Shown here: positions 45,684 to 55,273 of the stretch, in pieces
Numbering within the stretch: the first letter of the stretch is position 1
How the letters are laid out: every line of letters begins with the position of its first letter
Origin: Hahella sp. HN01
Lineage (GTDB): Bacteria; Pseudomonadota; Gammaproteobacteria; Pseudomonadales; Oleiphilaceae
DNA: 64,000 nt
Assembly: GCF_018986435.1 (NCBI RefSeq)
Contig: NZ_JAHMIN010000004.1
Coordinates: forward strand, 47,574 to 111,573
Direction: 5' to 3'
Notes under the pieces: model-generated
Told to the model about the DNA's origin: nothing
The model's database searches: none
The model's input: the letters and a program-made list of their open reading frames with translations, nothing else
Program-made: the position numbers and the translations under genes

Positions 45684-47600
45684 GTGCTGGAAACACTGCT
45701 GAATGCCTCAAGGCGAACCAAGCGAATACTTTCTGTAATTACTGACTCACTATTCATTCTGATTGCTTTTTGGGCGGCGATGAGTTTGCGAATGGATGAG
45801 ATCTACCTTAATTTTGACGTAAAGCAGGTTGGTGTTCTTGGAATTACCATTACGGCAAGTATTTTCTTTTTTGTCCGTCTTGGGTTGTACCGAGCGGTGA
45901 TTCGCTTTATGAGCAATCACGCAATGATGGCTGTGTTTATTGGCGCCTCTTTCTCTGGTCTGGTGCTGGCAAGTATGGGCTTTTTAGTTAAGGCGTTTAT
46001 TCCCAGGTCAGTGCCTTTTATGTACTGGTGTTTTGTTCTCCTGATGGTAGGTGGGTCCAGAATGCTTGTGCGAGCATATTTGCACAATAAATTAGTGAAG
46101 CCTAAAGAGAAAGTTATCATCTATGGCGCTGGACATGCTGGGGTCCAATTGGCCATAGCCTTGTCGCAGGGTAGTGATTACCAGCCGGTGCTTTATGTCG
46201 ATGACGACAAGCGTAAGCAGCGAAGTATCGTGCAAGGGCTGCATGTGTATTCGCCAACAGAGCTTGATGAGCTTATCAAAGACTATAAAGTTAAGAAGGT
46301 TTTGCTGGCCATCAGTGATGCGCCGCAAAGCACAAAGCGCTTAATACTTCGATTTCTGGAGCCATTCCCTGTGGAGGTTCTTAAAATTCCCAGCTTTACA
46401 GACTTGATCGAAGGTAAGTCAAAAATTCAGGAGCTCCGAAGCGTAGAGATCGAGGATTTGTTGGGGAGAGATTGTGTCGAGCCGGATATGGAATTGATGC
46501 ATTCATGCGCTCAGCATAAGAATGTTATGGTGACTGGCGCGGGAGGGTCAATAGGTTCTGAGTTGTGCCGCCAACTGGTCAGGTTGTCGCCAACAAAGTT
46601 GGTTCTTCTGGAGCAATCTGAATTTGCGCTTTATGAAATCACCAAGTCGCTATCGGAAATCTGCGCTCTAAGAAAGCTTAATGTGGATTTGATTCCTATT
46701 CTAGGGTCAGTCACTAATAAGGATTTAATCGGAAGCGTAGTCGCTAACTATAGTATTCATACCCTTTATCATGCTGCAGCCTACAAACATGTGCCCATTG
46801 TAGAGCGAAACTCTATTGAGGGCGCAAAAAATAATGTGCTAGGCACCTATTATGCTGCGCTAGCAGCAAAGACGTACGGTGTAGAGAAGTTTGTACTTAT
46901 TTCTACAGATAAAGCTGTTAAGCCTGTTAATGTTATGGGGCAGACCAAGCGTGCAGCAGAGATTATCGTGAGGAAAATGGCGGAAAAGCCATCCAAAACG
47001 ACATTTTGCTCTGTAAGATTCGGTAATGTGCTAGGTTCCTCTGGCTCTGTTGTCCCTCTATTTAGGGACCAGATCAAGAAGGGGGGGCCGGTAACTGTGA
47101 CTCACCCTGATGTTACTAGGTTTTTCATGACCATTCCTGAAGCGGCCCAGTTGGTGATTCAGGCGGGAGGAATGGCTGACGGTGATGGAGAGGTGTTTGT
47201 ATTGGACATGGGGACGCCCATTAAAATAAAGGATCTTGCATATAAAATGGTTCATCTTATGGGCTTGGATGTTAAGGATGACGCTAACCCAGATGGCAAC
47301 ATAGAGATTGTGTACACCGGGCTTCGTCAGGGAGAAAAGCTTCATGAGCAGCTTTTTGATGAGGAAGATGGATTTGGCACATCTCACAGCCGGATTTGGC
47401 GTGCAAGACAAACTAAGATGAGAGATTTTAATATGGAAAGCTATGCTGCTGCTTTGCTTAAAGCATGCGAAGCGCAGTTGGAAGAGGTGGTCAAAAAACT
47501 GCTTAATCAAATAGTGGAGAGCGACACAGTGCAGGAACAAAGCTATAAAAGTGTTGCACTGACTCAATACCAAGGTAATGTGGTGGGCCTTGTTAAGTGA
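45684..47600 (+). CDS. wbpM: WbpM-like UDP-HexNAc 4,6-dehydratase
   Basis: A 638-residue membrane protein: four N-terminal helices, a degenerate Rossmann region (about 125-260) and a catalytic SDR domain from TGAGGSIG near residue 284. The catalytic set is Ser-Met-Lys (LISTDKAVKPVNVMGQTK) in place of Ser-Tyr-Lys, the WbpM hallmark. It makes UDP-4-keto-6-deoxy-GlcNAc, the precursor of QuiNAc and FucNAc. The start is taken at GTG 45684, behind GAGGA and one base after the wbpL stop. It should feed the WbpV-like and WbpL-like enzymes. Confidence 0.92.
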   Translation: MLETLLNASRRTKRILSVITDSLFILIAFWAAMSLRMDEIYLNFDVKQVGVLGITITASIFFFVRLGLYRAVIRFMSNHAMMAVFIGASFSGLVLASMGFLVKAFIPRSVPFMYWCFVLLMVGGSRMLVRAYLHNKLVKPKEKVIIYGAGHAGVQLAIALSQGSDYQPVLYVDDDKRKQRSIVQGLHVYSPTELDELIKDYKVKKVLLAISDAPQSTKRLILRFLEPFPVEVLKIPSFTDLIEGKSKIQELRSVEIEDLLGRDCVEPDMELMHSCAQHKNVMVTGAGGSIGSELCRQLVRLSPTKLVLLEQSEFALYEITKSLSEICALRKLNVDLIPILGSVTNKDLIGSVVANYSIHTLYHAAAYKHVPIVERNSIEGAKNNVLGTYYAALAAKTYGVEKFVLISTDKAVKPVNVMGQTKRAAEIIVRKMAEKPSKTTFCSVRFGNVLGSSGSVVPLFRDQIKKGGPVTVTHPDVTRFFMTIPEAAQLVIQAGGMADGDGEVFVLDMGTPIKIKDLAYKMVHLMGLDVKDDANPDGNIEIVYTGLRQGEKLHEQLFDEEDGFGTSHSRIWRARQTKMRDFNMESYAAALLKACEAQLEEVVKKLLNQIVESDTVQEQSYKSVALTQYQGNVVGLVK

Positions 47601-47772
47601 GGTCGCGGGAAGAGTCTATTGGGTTGTATCCTCAAAAAGTGCAATTTCTGTAGAAATAACCTAGTCGCTAGCCGCAGTGCTATTTGATTAAAACGTTTTG
47701 GTTTTTAGTGGCTAGGCTCAACTTGATTGTGCTTGGCTATATGGCTTGAGCCATTAATTGTGAGTATAGAGT

Positions 47773-48837
47773 ATGAAGATATTAGTGACCGGCGGTGCAG
47801 GGTTTATTGGTTCCGCGGTAGTTAGATATATTATTAATTGCACTGATGACAGCGTGATAAATATAGATAAGCTAACCTATGCCGGTAATTTAGATAACTT
47901 GGTGGATGTCGCAGACAGTAATCGTTATGAGTTTATTCGTGCAGACATTTGTGATCGCACTGCAATAGCGAATGTATTCTCGCAATACAAGCCTGATGCA
48001 GTTATGCATTTAGCTGCGGAGTCGCATGTAGACCGCTCGATCGATGGGCCGGGTGATTTTATTCACACTAATATTGTTGGGACTTACACGTTATTGGAAG
48101 AAGCTCGTAAGTATTGGCTTCAGTTGCCAGTGGAGCGGAAAGAAGTATTTCGCTTTCACCATATCTCTACTGATGAAGTATTTGGCGATTTGGATGGGGT
48201 TACAGACCTTTTTCGCGAAGACACGCCATATGCGCCCAGTTCACCCTACTCAGCAAGTAAGGCTAGCTCCGATCATTTAGTTAGAGCATGGGGGCGCACC
48301 TATGGTCTGCCTGTAATTGTTACAAACTGCTCTAATAACTATGGTCCTTATCACTTTCCAGAAAAGCTAATACCTCTCATGATTCTCAATGCGCTGGAAG
48401 GTAAGTCTTTGCCTGTTTATGGACAGGGGGATCAAATAAGGGATTGGCTATTCGTTGAGGACCATGCTGCAGCTTTGTACAAAGTTGTGACTGAAGGTGG
48501 AATTGGGGAGACATACAATATTGGTGGTCATAACGAGAAAAAGAACATCGAAGTTGTGCGGGCTATTTGCCAGCTATTAGAAGAGCTGGTTCCTGTTAAA
48601 CCTCAGGGCGTATCCTCCTACGAAGAGCTGATCAGTTTTGTAAAAGATCGGCCTGGTCACGATGTTCGTTATGCTATTGACGCATCGAAGATCCAAAGAG
48701 AATTGGGCTGGTCTCCTACAGAAACGTTTGAAAGTGGGTTAAGGAAAACCGTGGAGTGGTATTTGTCTAATAGGTCGTGGTCACAAAGAGTTCTGGATGG
48801 CTCATACAAAGGTGAAAGGTTAGGGCTTGCTCAGTAG
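47773..48837 (+). CDS. rfbB: dTDP-glucose 4,6-dehydratase
   Basis: A 354-residue SDR enzyme, second step of dTDP-L-rhamnose synthesis. It has [10 protein letters not shown] for NAD binding, STDEVFGDL with the catalytic Asp-Glu pair, and [12 protein letters not shown] with the catalytic Tyr and Lys. It opens the rfbBACD set after a 172-base gap and is followed by rfbA. Length is normal. Confidence 0.96.
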   Translation: MKILVTGGAGFIGSAVVRYIINCTDDSVINIDKLTYAGNLDNLVDVADSNRYEFIRADICDRTAIANVFSQYKPDAVMHLAAESHVDRSIDGPGDFIHTNIVGTYTLLEEARKYWLQLPVERKEVFRFHHISTDEVFGDLDGVTDLFREDTPYAPSSPYSASKASSDHLVRAWGRTYGLPVIVTNCSNNYGPYHFPEKLIPLMILNALEGKSLPVYGQGDQIRDWLFVEDHAAALYKVVTEGGIGETYNIGGHNEKKNIEVVRAICQLLEELVPVKPQGVSSYEELISFVKDRPGHDVRYAIDASKIQRELGWSPTETFESGLRKTVEWYLSNRSWSQRVLDGSYKGERLGLAQ

Positions 48838-48918
48838 GCGCGGGCTATTCAGTGGCCGCATTGAGTTACGACAGATTGTTATGCTCTTTAGAGTATGTTG
48901 GGGGAATAGATAGTTAGG

Positions 48919-49791
48919 ATGAAAGGCATTGTTTTGGCAGGTGGGTCGGGAACTCGGCTACACCCGATTACAAGGGGGGTTTCCAAGCAGTTGCTCCCAA
49001 TCTACGACAAACCGATGATTTATTACCCGATTTCAGTGTTAATGTTGGCTGGAATAAGGGAAATTCTCATCATTTCAACCCCAGATGACTTACCATATTT
49101 TAAAAAGATGTTGGGTGACGGTGGAGACTTTGGCGTTGCATTTGAGTATGCCGAACAACCTTCTCCTGATGGGCTGGCTCAGGCTTTCATAATCGGCGAA
49201 GACTTTATCGGCGATGATAGTGTGTGCTTAGTGTTGGGCGATAACATTTTCTATGGTGAGCACTTCTCTGATAAGTTGAAAATGGCCGCCAAGAAAGATA
49301 GGGGCGCCACGGTATTTGGTTATTTTGTGAATGACCCTGAGAGGTTTGGCGTTGTTGAGTTTGATCAGCAAGGGAGAGCGGTTTCAATTGAAGAGAAGCC
49401 GGAGATTCCTAAATCAAATTACGCAGTGACTGGATTATATTTTTACGATAATGATGTTATAGATATCGCAAAGTCGGTCCGGCCTTCAGAAAGAGGAGAA
49501 CTAGAGATCACTTCTGTTAACAGAGCGTATCTGCAGCGTGGAGACCTTAATGTTACTCAACTTGGGCGTGGGTTTGCGTGGTTGGATACGGGGACTCACG
49601 ACAGCTTGCTGGAAGCTGCGCATTTTGTAAAAACAATTGAGTCCAGACAAGGCCTTAAAATTGCCTGTTTAGAGGAGATTGCTTTTCATAATGGATGGCT
49701 GTCTAAAGATAGGCTGCTGGAGCAAGCAAGTGGGTTGTCCAAGACGGGCTATGGGCAATACTTAATGCACTTGGTCGAAAAGCAGCTTTGA
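48919..49791 (+). CDS. rfbA: glucose-1-phosphate thymidylyltransferase
   Basis: A 290-residue nucleotidyltransferase, first step of the pathway, making dTDP-glucose. [18 protein letters not shown] with the GSGTR loop, [15 protein letters not shown] and the magnesium-binding LGDNIFYG are diagnostic. It lies between rfbB and rfbC, as in many O-antigen loci, and its product is the substrate of RfbB. Confidence 0.97.
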   Translation: MKGIVLAGGSGTRLHPITRGVSKQLLPIYDKPMIYYPISVLMLAGIREILIISTPDDLPYFKKMLGDGGDFGVAFEYAEQPSPDGLAQAFIIGEDFIGDDSVCLVLGDNIFYGEHFSDKLKMAAKKDRGATVFGYFVNDPERFGVVEFDQQGRAVSIEEKPEIPKSNYAVTGLYFYDNDVIDIAKSVRPSERGELEITSVNRAYLQRGDLNVTQLGRGFAWLDTGTHDSLLEAAHFVKTIESRQGLKIACLEEIAFHNGWLSKDRLLEQASGLSKTGYGQYLMHLVEKQL

Positions 49792-49801
49792 TTTATTAGT
49801 T

Positions 49802-50341
49802 ATGAAAGTTATACAAACGAAGTTGAGTGGCGTTGTAATTATTGAGCCCAAGGTATTTGGCGATCATCGTGGCTTTTTTATGGAGACTTATCAGGCCTCT
49901 AGATATCGCGACGAAGCGGGTATTGATTTGGCGTTTGTACAAGACAATCACTCTCGCTCTGGGCGGGGAGTATTACGAGGTTTGCATTTTCAAAAATCGA
50001 AGCCTCAAGGTAAATTGGTTAGGGTGACTCAAGGGGAGGTCTTCGATGTGGCGGTAGATCTGCGTAAGGGGTCGCCCACCTATGGCCAATGGGAAGGTGT
50101 TATTCTTTCTGGAGAAAACCATCTTCAGTTCTATGTGCCTCCTGGGTTTGCGCATGGCTTCTGTGTTTTGAGTGAGACAGCGGACTTTCAATACAAGTGT
50201 ACCGACTATTACGACCCTTCTGATGAGGGTGGTTTAATCTGGAATGATCCAGATATTGGCGTAGTTTGGCCAATAGATAGTCCAAATTTGTCGCAAAAGG
50301 ACTTGGTATTGCCAACTCTGCGTGACCTCGAGGTTAGCTAA
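49802..50341 (+). CDS. rfbC: dTDP-4-dehydrorhamnose 3,5-epimerase
   Basis: A 179-residue cupin-fold epimerase, third step of the pathway. RGLHFQ with the catalytic His, FDVAVDLRKGSPTYG and VPPGFAHGFCVLS are the RmlC signatures. It starts eleven bases after rfbA, and its last base is the first base of rfbD (TAATG), so the two are translationally coupled. Confidence 0.97.
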   Translation: MKVIQTKLSGVVIIEPKVFGDHRGFFMETYQASRYRDEAGIDLAFVQDNHSRSGRGVLRGLHFQKSKPQGKLVRVTQGEVFDVAVDLRKGSPTYGQWEGVILSGENHLQFYVPPGFAHGFCVLSETADFQYKCTDYYDPSDEGGLIWNDPDIGVVWPIDSPNLSQKDLVLPTLRDLEVS

Positions 50342-51252
50342 TGGAAATTATGGTGACCGGCGCAACTGGCCAGTTAGGTTGGGAGTTGGCCAGAAGTTTG
50401 TCGATGCTTGGAAGGGTTCACGCACTGGATAGGCGTCAATGCGACTTGAATGACCCAGGCTCACTGAGGGCGGTGGTAAGGGATATTAAGCCTGACATGA
50501 TTGTAAACGCCGCTGCCTATACAGCTGTAGATAAGGCTGAAACGGATGTCTCGGGGGCGATGCGTGTTAACTCTGAGTCGGTGGCTACTCTGGCTGAAGA
50601 AGCTAAGAATCTTGGAGCGCTATTTGTTCATTACTCAACAGACTATGTTTTTAATGGCGAGAAAGGGTCGCCATATACCGAGATTGACTTAGTTTGTCCT
50701 ATAAATTCCTATGGTGCGAGTAAGCTTTCAGGTGAGAAGCTAATCGAGCAAATCGGGGGGGACTACCTAATATTCCGGACCAGCTGGGTATATGCCTCGC
50801 GGGGTAAAAACTTTCTGCTCACCATGCTTAACTTGGCGCAATCCAGAGAGTCTTTAAGCGTGGTGTCTGACCAGAAAGGGGCCCCTACTTGGGCGCGAGA
50901 TTTGGCGCAAATGACTTTGTTGTCGACATATAGATCCATTAATGCGATGAAAGATGGCGGATTTAAGTCCGGTATTTACAATCTTGCATCTTCGGGGGAG
51001 ACCTCGTGGCATGGCTTTGCCAGCTACCTTATTGAAGAGTTCAGGTCTCAGCTCGGAGATGATGCAGGTCGAGTGATCGTTAATGAAATTAGTGAAGTAA
51101 CCACTGACTTTTATAAGACTGATGCAAAGAGGCCTGCATACTCCAAACTGGACGCCTCAAAATTTGAAGAAGCTTTTCAGGTGCGCATGCCTGACTGGAA
51201 ATACTCATGTCGCTTATGCATTGCCGATGTAGTGTCAAGCTTGATGAGATAG
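50341..51252 (+). CDS. rfbD: dTDP-4-dehydrorhamnose reductase
   Basis: A 303-residue SDR reductase that gives dTDP-L-rhamnose. GATGQLGWEL binds NAD(P)H, NAAAYTAVDKAE is the RmlD marker and YGASKLSGE holds the catalytic Tyr and Lys. It closes the rhamnose set. The product is presumably used by the GT2 enzyme downstream or by one of the GT4 enzymes. Confidence 0.97.
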   Translation: MEIMVTGATGQLGWELARSLSMLGRVHALDRRQCDLNDPGSLRAVVRDIKPDMIVNAAAYTAVDKAETDVSGAMRVNSESVATLAEEAKNLGALFVHYSTDYVFNGEKGSPYTEIDLVCPINSYGASKLSGEKLIEQIGGDYLIFRTSWVYASRGKNFLLTMLNLAQSRESLSVVSDQKGAPTWARDLAQMTLLSTYRSINAMKDGGFKSGIYNLASSGETSWHGFASYLIEEFRSQLGDDAGRVIVNEISEVTTDFYKTDAKRPAYSKLDASKFEEAFQVRMPDWKYSCRLCIADVVSSLMR

Positions 51253-51419
51253 CCACTGATCAGTCGCTAATTAACCTCCCTTTTGATGTTTCGATGCTTG
51301 CTGAGCAAGGAGTTATGTCTGCTGTTGTACTCAAAGCAGGAGGGACTTGTGGTTGAGTATGCTGTAGATTTGTATATGTTAAGTTGTTGAGCGGCGATTA
51401 GTTAAGGGCTTTTAAGCGC

Positions 51420-52256
51420 ATGAGGAGTGTCAATACCGAGGGCGATGCTTGCAACCTTTCTGTGTCATGTGTGGTATATAACCCAGACTATGAATTGCTT
51501 GGTAAGTGTCTTATTTCTTTGTCGGAGTCTATTCGCCTACTTGGGGTTAGCGCCAGAGTTTTTGTCGTGAATAATTCCGAAAGCGATGCTCTGGAGCTAG
51601 AATCTTTTTTGCAGAGCTTGGGGAGCAAATGTTCTTTTCCTTTGGAGCTTGTTTCCGGGCATGGCAATGTTGGATACGCTCAGGGAAATAATATTGTTCT
51701 AGATAAGATTAAGTCAGAATATCATCTTATACTAAACCCTGATGTTGTTCTGGCTTCGGGCGCGCTGTCTAGAGGCTTGAAGCAATTGACGGGCGACTCA
51801 AGTCTGTCGCTGGTGGCTCCAGCTTCGTATGATTTTTTTGGTGGGCCCATACAGTACCTATGCAAGCGCTACCCATCCTTCCTGGTCCTTTTTCTTCGGT
51901 TTATTAAGTCGCCGTGGTTAAACGCTCGTTTTAGTCGCGCACTATCAGAGTATGAATACAGACACGAGACTGACTCTGGAGTCAGTTTTTCTCCCGAGAT
52001 AGTCAGCGGCTGCTTTATGTTATGTCAAACTTCAGCTTTGAAGAAAATTGGCGGTTTTGACGAGCGCTTTTTTTTATACTTTGAGGACTTTGATCTATCG
52101 CTGAGGATGGGGAAAGTTGGTAAAGTGGTTTATTTGCCGGAAATGAAAATTCAGCATTATGGGGGAGGCGCAGGGCGTAAAGGATGGAAGCACGTTAGGA
52201 TGTTTATCGTATCTGCTGCTAAATTTTTCCATAAGCACGGCCTAAAGTGGATCTGA
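51420..52256 (+). CDS. GT2 glycosyltransferase, probably rhamnosyltransferase
   Basis: A 278-residue GT-A enzyme of the WbbL/RfbF-like kind. It has SCVVYNP, NNSESD, GHGNVGYAQGNN, LNPDVVL in place of a DxD, VSGCFMLCQTSALKKIGGFDE and FFLYFEDFDLSLRM. That last block is typical of rhamnosyltransferases, and the gene lies directly after the rhamnose operon. The donor is therefore probably dTDP-rhamnose, which is inference. Confidence 0.85.
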   Translation: MRSVNTEGDACNLSVSCVVYNPDYELLGKCLISLSESIRLLGVSARVFVVNNSESDALELESFLQSLGSKCSFPLELVSGHGNVGYAQGNNIVLDKIKSEYHLILNPDVVLASGALSRGLKQLTGDSSLSLVAPASYDFFGGPIQYLCKRYPSFLVLFLRFIKSPWLNARFSRALSEYEYRHETDSGVSFSPEIVSGCFMLCQTSALKKIGGFDERFFLYFEDFDLSLRMGKVGKVVYLPEMKIQHYGGGAGRKGWKHVRMFIVSAAKFFHKHGLKWI

Positions 52257-52280
52257 CCTTATCAATTTTGGGGAGTAGCA

Positions 52281-53690
52281 ATGCTTACTGCGATCATTCT
52301 CTGTGGCGGCTCAGGCACGCGCCTTTGGCCATTATCCAGAGAAACCTATCCTAAGCAGTTTTTAAGTTTGGCGGCTGATGGCAGTCTGTTGGCTGAGACA
52401 ATCGCCCGAGTGGCGGCGGTTGATAGTGACGCTCATTTAAGCGTGGTCTCCAACGAAGATCATCGCTTCCTGGTGGCGGCTACATTGCAGGTGCAGTGTC
52501 CGTCCACAAAGAAAAATATCCTTTTAGAACCATGCGCCCGCAATACTGCGCCGGCTATCGCATTGGCTGCGTTGGATGCATTGGCGTCGGATGCGCAGGC
52601 GGTATTGTTGGTGTTGCCAGCGGATCATGTTATTCGCAATGTGCAAGCATTCGCTGATGCAGTGCGCACAGGTGAGCAGGCGGCTGCGCAAGGGAAGTTG
52701 GTGACCTTTGGTATCGTACCGGATTCCCCGCATACGGGTTACGGGTATATCAAAGCGGATGTTGGCGACAAAGACTGGGCTCCGGTGGAGCAGTTTGTTG
52801 AGAAGCCGGATCTGGATACGGCCAAGAGTTACGTGGATTCTGGAAGCTATTTCTGGAACAGCGGCATGTTCATGTTCCGTGCGGATCGTTACTTGGAAGA
52901 GCTGAAAAAGTTCCGGGCGGACATCTACGAGGCTTGTGCTAAAGCTTATGCCAGCAAGTCCTCTGATTTGGACTTTGTGCGCGTGGACAAGCAGGCGTTC
53001 TCTGATTGCCCGGATGACTCCATTGACTATGCGGTGATGGAAAAGACGTCCGACGCAGTCGTGATTCCTCTGGATGCGGGATGGAGCGATGTGGGCTCTT
53101 GGTCGACGCTGTGGGAGATTCAAGATAAAGACGCATCCGACAATGTGTGTCGCGGCGATGTAATCACTGAAGACGTGGAAGGCTCTTATATCCATTCCGA
53201 AGGTCGCCTGATCGCAGCGATTGGCCTGAAAAATCACGTGATTGTTGAAACGGATGACGTGGTGCTGGTAGCGGACAAAGAGCGTGTGCAGGATGTTAAG
53301 AAGCTGGTGGCGCAGGTCAAGCAGCAGAACCGCGCTGAGCACCGCTTCCACAAGAAGGTGCACCGTCCCTGGGGGACTTACGAGGGCATCGCGATATCCG
53401 ATCGCTTCCAGGTGAAACGCATTGTAGTGAATCCTGGCGGCACGCTTTCCCTGCAAAAACATCATCATCGCGCAGAGCACTGGGTGGTAGTGAAGGGAAC
53501 CGCAAGCGTCACCCGCGGCGATGAAGTCATGCTATTGAGTGAAGATCAATCTACCTATATTCCGTTGGGCGTTGTGCATCGCCTGGAGAATCCAGGGGTG
53601 ATTCCGCTTGAGCTCATTGAAGTGCAGACAGGAAGTTATCTCGGTGAAGATGACATTGTGCGCTTTGAAGATACGTACGGACGATCGTAA
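52281..53690 (+). CDS. manC: mannose-1-phosphate guanylyltransferase / mannose-6-phosphate isomerase
   Basis: A 469-residue bifunctional enzyme. The N-terminal pyrophosphorylase has ILCGGSGTRLWPLSRETYPKQFL and FVEKPD. The C-terminal cupin isomerase has RPWGTYEG and LSLQKHHHRAEHW with its metal-binding histidines. It makes GDP-mannose. No GDP-mannose-modifying gene is in the locus, so mannose itself or a derivative made elsewhere is used. A GGGGAG site precedes the ATG. The gene looks richer in GC than the core and may be host-like. A strong terminator follows. Confidence 0.96.
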   Translation: MLTAIILCGGSGTRLWPLSRETYPKQFLSLAADGSLLAETIARVAAVDSDAHLSVVSNEDHRFLVAATLQVQCPSTKKNILLEPCARNTAPAIALAALDALASDAQAVLLVLPADHVIRNVQAFADAVRTGEQAAAQGKLVTFGIVPDSPHTGYGYIKADVGDKDWAPVEQFVEKPDLDTAKSYVDSGSYFWNSGMFMFRADRYLEELKKFRADIYEACAKAYASKSSDLDFVRVDKQAFSDCPDDSIDYAVMEKTSDAVVIPLDAGWSDVGSWSTLWEIQDKDASDNVCRGDVITEDVEGSYIHSEGRLIAAIGLKNHVIVETDDVVLVADKERVQDVKKLVAQVKQQNRAEHRFHKKVHRPWGTYEGIAISDRFQVKRIVVNPGGTLSLQKHHHRAEHWVVVKGTASVTRGDEVMLLSEDQSTYIPLGVVHRLENPGVIPLELIEVQTGSYLGEDDIVRFEDTYGRS

Positions 53691-53700
53691 GCCAAGACTG

Positions 53701-53726
53701 AAGCGCACCGGACGGTGCGCTTTTTT
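53701..53726 (+). terminator. strong terminator closing the polysaccharide locus
   Basis: A perfect ten-base stem AAGCGCACCG/CGGTGCGCTT is followed by six T residues. It lies just after manC and marks the right end of the locus. Confidence 0.92.
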
Positions 53727-53749
53727 ACTATCTACTCAATAGTCGCAGC

Positions 53750-54667
53750 TCAGTGGCTGCTCAGGCATTCCAGCACTCTCTTCACCATTCCCCGATAGTA
53801 GTCTGAATACGTTGTGTATTCGCTTCCCATGGGATCTATTTCAGTGATCGCCAGGTTGGGGATTGTGAAAAAGCGGTCTATGGCTGAGGCTCGATACTGT
53901 GGCTCGACCACGATGCAGGCTTGCAAAGAGATAGCTTTGGCCTTGATATCCGAGAGATGGCGGGCACCAGGAGAGGTTTCGGGTTGCAGCGCCACGACAT
54001 CTACGACATTCAGACTTAACTCATTGGCGAAATAATTAAACCCATTGTGATAGGTAAGCAGGTTCCTGTTATTAAGCTGCTGCGCAGCCATTTGCGAAGC
54101 GTCAGCCAGCTCCCGCATCTGTGTTTGATATTTTCTAGCCAGCGCCTGGTAATCGGCGCCGATGGGGTCTATCCGGGAGAGCGTCTCCGCCAGATCCAAG
54201 GCGATGGCGCCAGCTACATTCGCGCTTAGCCAGACATGAGGGTCGTGCGCTCCATCGTGGTTGTGATCATGGGAGTCGCTGTGTTTTGACTGATTAAACG
54301 CCAGCAGTAGCGTATCCTGGCTGCTCTCGAGATAACTGAGGGCGTCCACTTTCTCCAGCTGTATGTATTTCTCCAGGATTTTCGGAAGAAATCGCTCCAG
54401 CTCCGGCCCCACCCATAGAAACACGTCCGCCGCCTGCAGCCGTCGCGCATCGCTGGGTTTGAGCTGATACATGTGGGGACTGGCCATTGGTGGGAGCAAA
54501 TAGTCCACTTGCACGGCGTCGCCGAATGCTTCATTGACGATCAGGCTCAATGGCTTGATTGACGTGAGTACTTTGATTTTTTCTCCCGCTTGAACGGGCA
54601 TGGTGAACAGGCAGAGCAATAACAGCGCCTGGAAAAATTGCGATAGCGAACGAATGATTAACTGCAT
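53750..54667 (-). CDS. znuA: zinc ABC transporter substrate-binding protein
   Basis: A 305-residue periplasmic zinc-binding protein of the cluster A-I family. The start is set at ATG 54667, giving a clean signal peptide (about 1-28, ending VQAG). The longest frame would add 27 unlikely residues. It contains a His/Asp-rich loop (KHSDSHDHNHDGAHDPHVW), typical of ZnuA. Further metal ligands follow at YHNGF and near EIDPMG. A Zur-like operator lies upstream. The transporter genes znuB and znuC are not adjacent. Confidence 0.92.
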   Translation of the reverse strand: MQLIIRSLSQFFQALLLLCLFTMPVQAGEKIKVLTSIKPLSLIVNEAFGDAVQVDYLLPPMASPHMYQLKPSDARRLQAADVFLWVGPELERFLPKILEKYIQLEKVDALSYLESSQDTLLLAFNQSKHSDSHDHNHDGAHDPHVWLSANVAGAIALDLAETLSRIDPIGADYQALARKYQTQMRELADASQMAAQQLNNRNLLTYHNGFNYFANELSLNVVDVVALQPETSPGARHLSDIKAKAISLQACIVVEPQYRASAIDRFFTIPNLAITEIDPMGSEYTTYSDYYRGMVKRVLECLSSH

Positions 54668-54710
54668 GACTTTTGAGTGATACGGCGTTACGCCTTGAGA
54701 GTTTCTGGAA

Positions 54711-54727
54711 AGGTTATAACATAACAT
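54711..54727 (-). promoter_or_regulatory. Zur-type operator upstream of znuA
   Basis: On the minus strand the site reads ATGTTATGTTATAACCT. It closely matches the gammaproteobacterial Zur box ATGTTATAnTATAACAT, with 14 of the 16 specified positions identical. It lies about 45-60 bases before the znuA start codon, where a Zur-zinc repressor would cover the promoter. It is also about 110 bases upstream of the divergent pilZ gene. Confidence 0.8.
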
Positions 54728-54835
54728 TATACAAATAACCCGAGGCATTTGATAGCTATTGCGCTAAACTCTGCGCGAGTTTGATAAAATTGGTATATGC
54801 TTGTCTTAGAACGAAAATCAAGGGAATAGAATACT

Positions 54836-55186
54836 ATGCCTCCAAAATTTGGTGCTCGCAGTGGCATATTGACGTTAACCATAAAAGACAAAGCAGTGCT
54901 TTATGCTGCTTACATGCCTTTTGTTCGTAATGGCGGTCTGTTTATTCCTACCTCAAAGAACTATCAATTGGGCGATGAAGTCTTTCTGTTATTGAATCTG
55001 ATGGATGAGCCGGAAAAGATTCCGGTGGCGGGTAAAGTTGTCTGGGTGACGCCCAAGGGCGCCCAGGGAAACCGTGCAGCCGGTATTGGCGTGCAGTTTA
55101 ACAGCGATGATGAGACAGCGAAGAACAAGATCGAGACCTATCTTGCCGGAGCGTTGAACTCCGACCGCCCGACGCATACTATGTGA
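54836..55186 (+). CDS. pilZ: type IV pilus PilZ protein
   Basis: A 116-residue protein of the original PilZ family needed for type IV pilus assembly. LTLTIKDKAVLYAAYMPFVRNGGLFIPT and VWVTPKGAQGNRAAGIGVQF are diagnostic. It lacks the RxxxR and DxSxxG c-di-GMP motifs, as true PilZ proteins do. It precedes tatD, as in Pseudomonas, but holB and tmk, usually just upstream there, are replaced by znuA. Confidence 0.93.
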   Translation: MPPKFGARSGILTLTIKDKAVLYAAYMPFVRNGGLFIPTSKNYQLGDEVFLLLNLMDEPEKIPVAGKVVWVTPKGAQGNRAAGIGVQFNSDDETAKNKIETYLAGALNSDRPTHTM

Positions 55187-55273
55187 TTGCGCGCCGTTCA
55201 GTTTATGCCGGAGGCCGGCTGATTCGGCCTCATGCTCTGAGCCAATTCCTTTTTCTACAGACCACACTTAAAG

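Noticed and set aside
47601-47772. Partial inverted repeat around TAGTCGCTAGC and AGTGGCTAGGC before rfbB
   Set aside because: There are too many mismatches to support a stem, and no insertion-sequence end or duplication could be identified.
52524-53480. 318-codon open frame on the minus strand inside manC
   Set aside because: It is long but fully antisense to manC, a clear two-domain enzyme. It has no recognisable domain or start signal and is explained by manC codon use.
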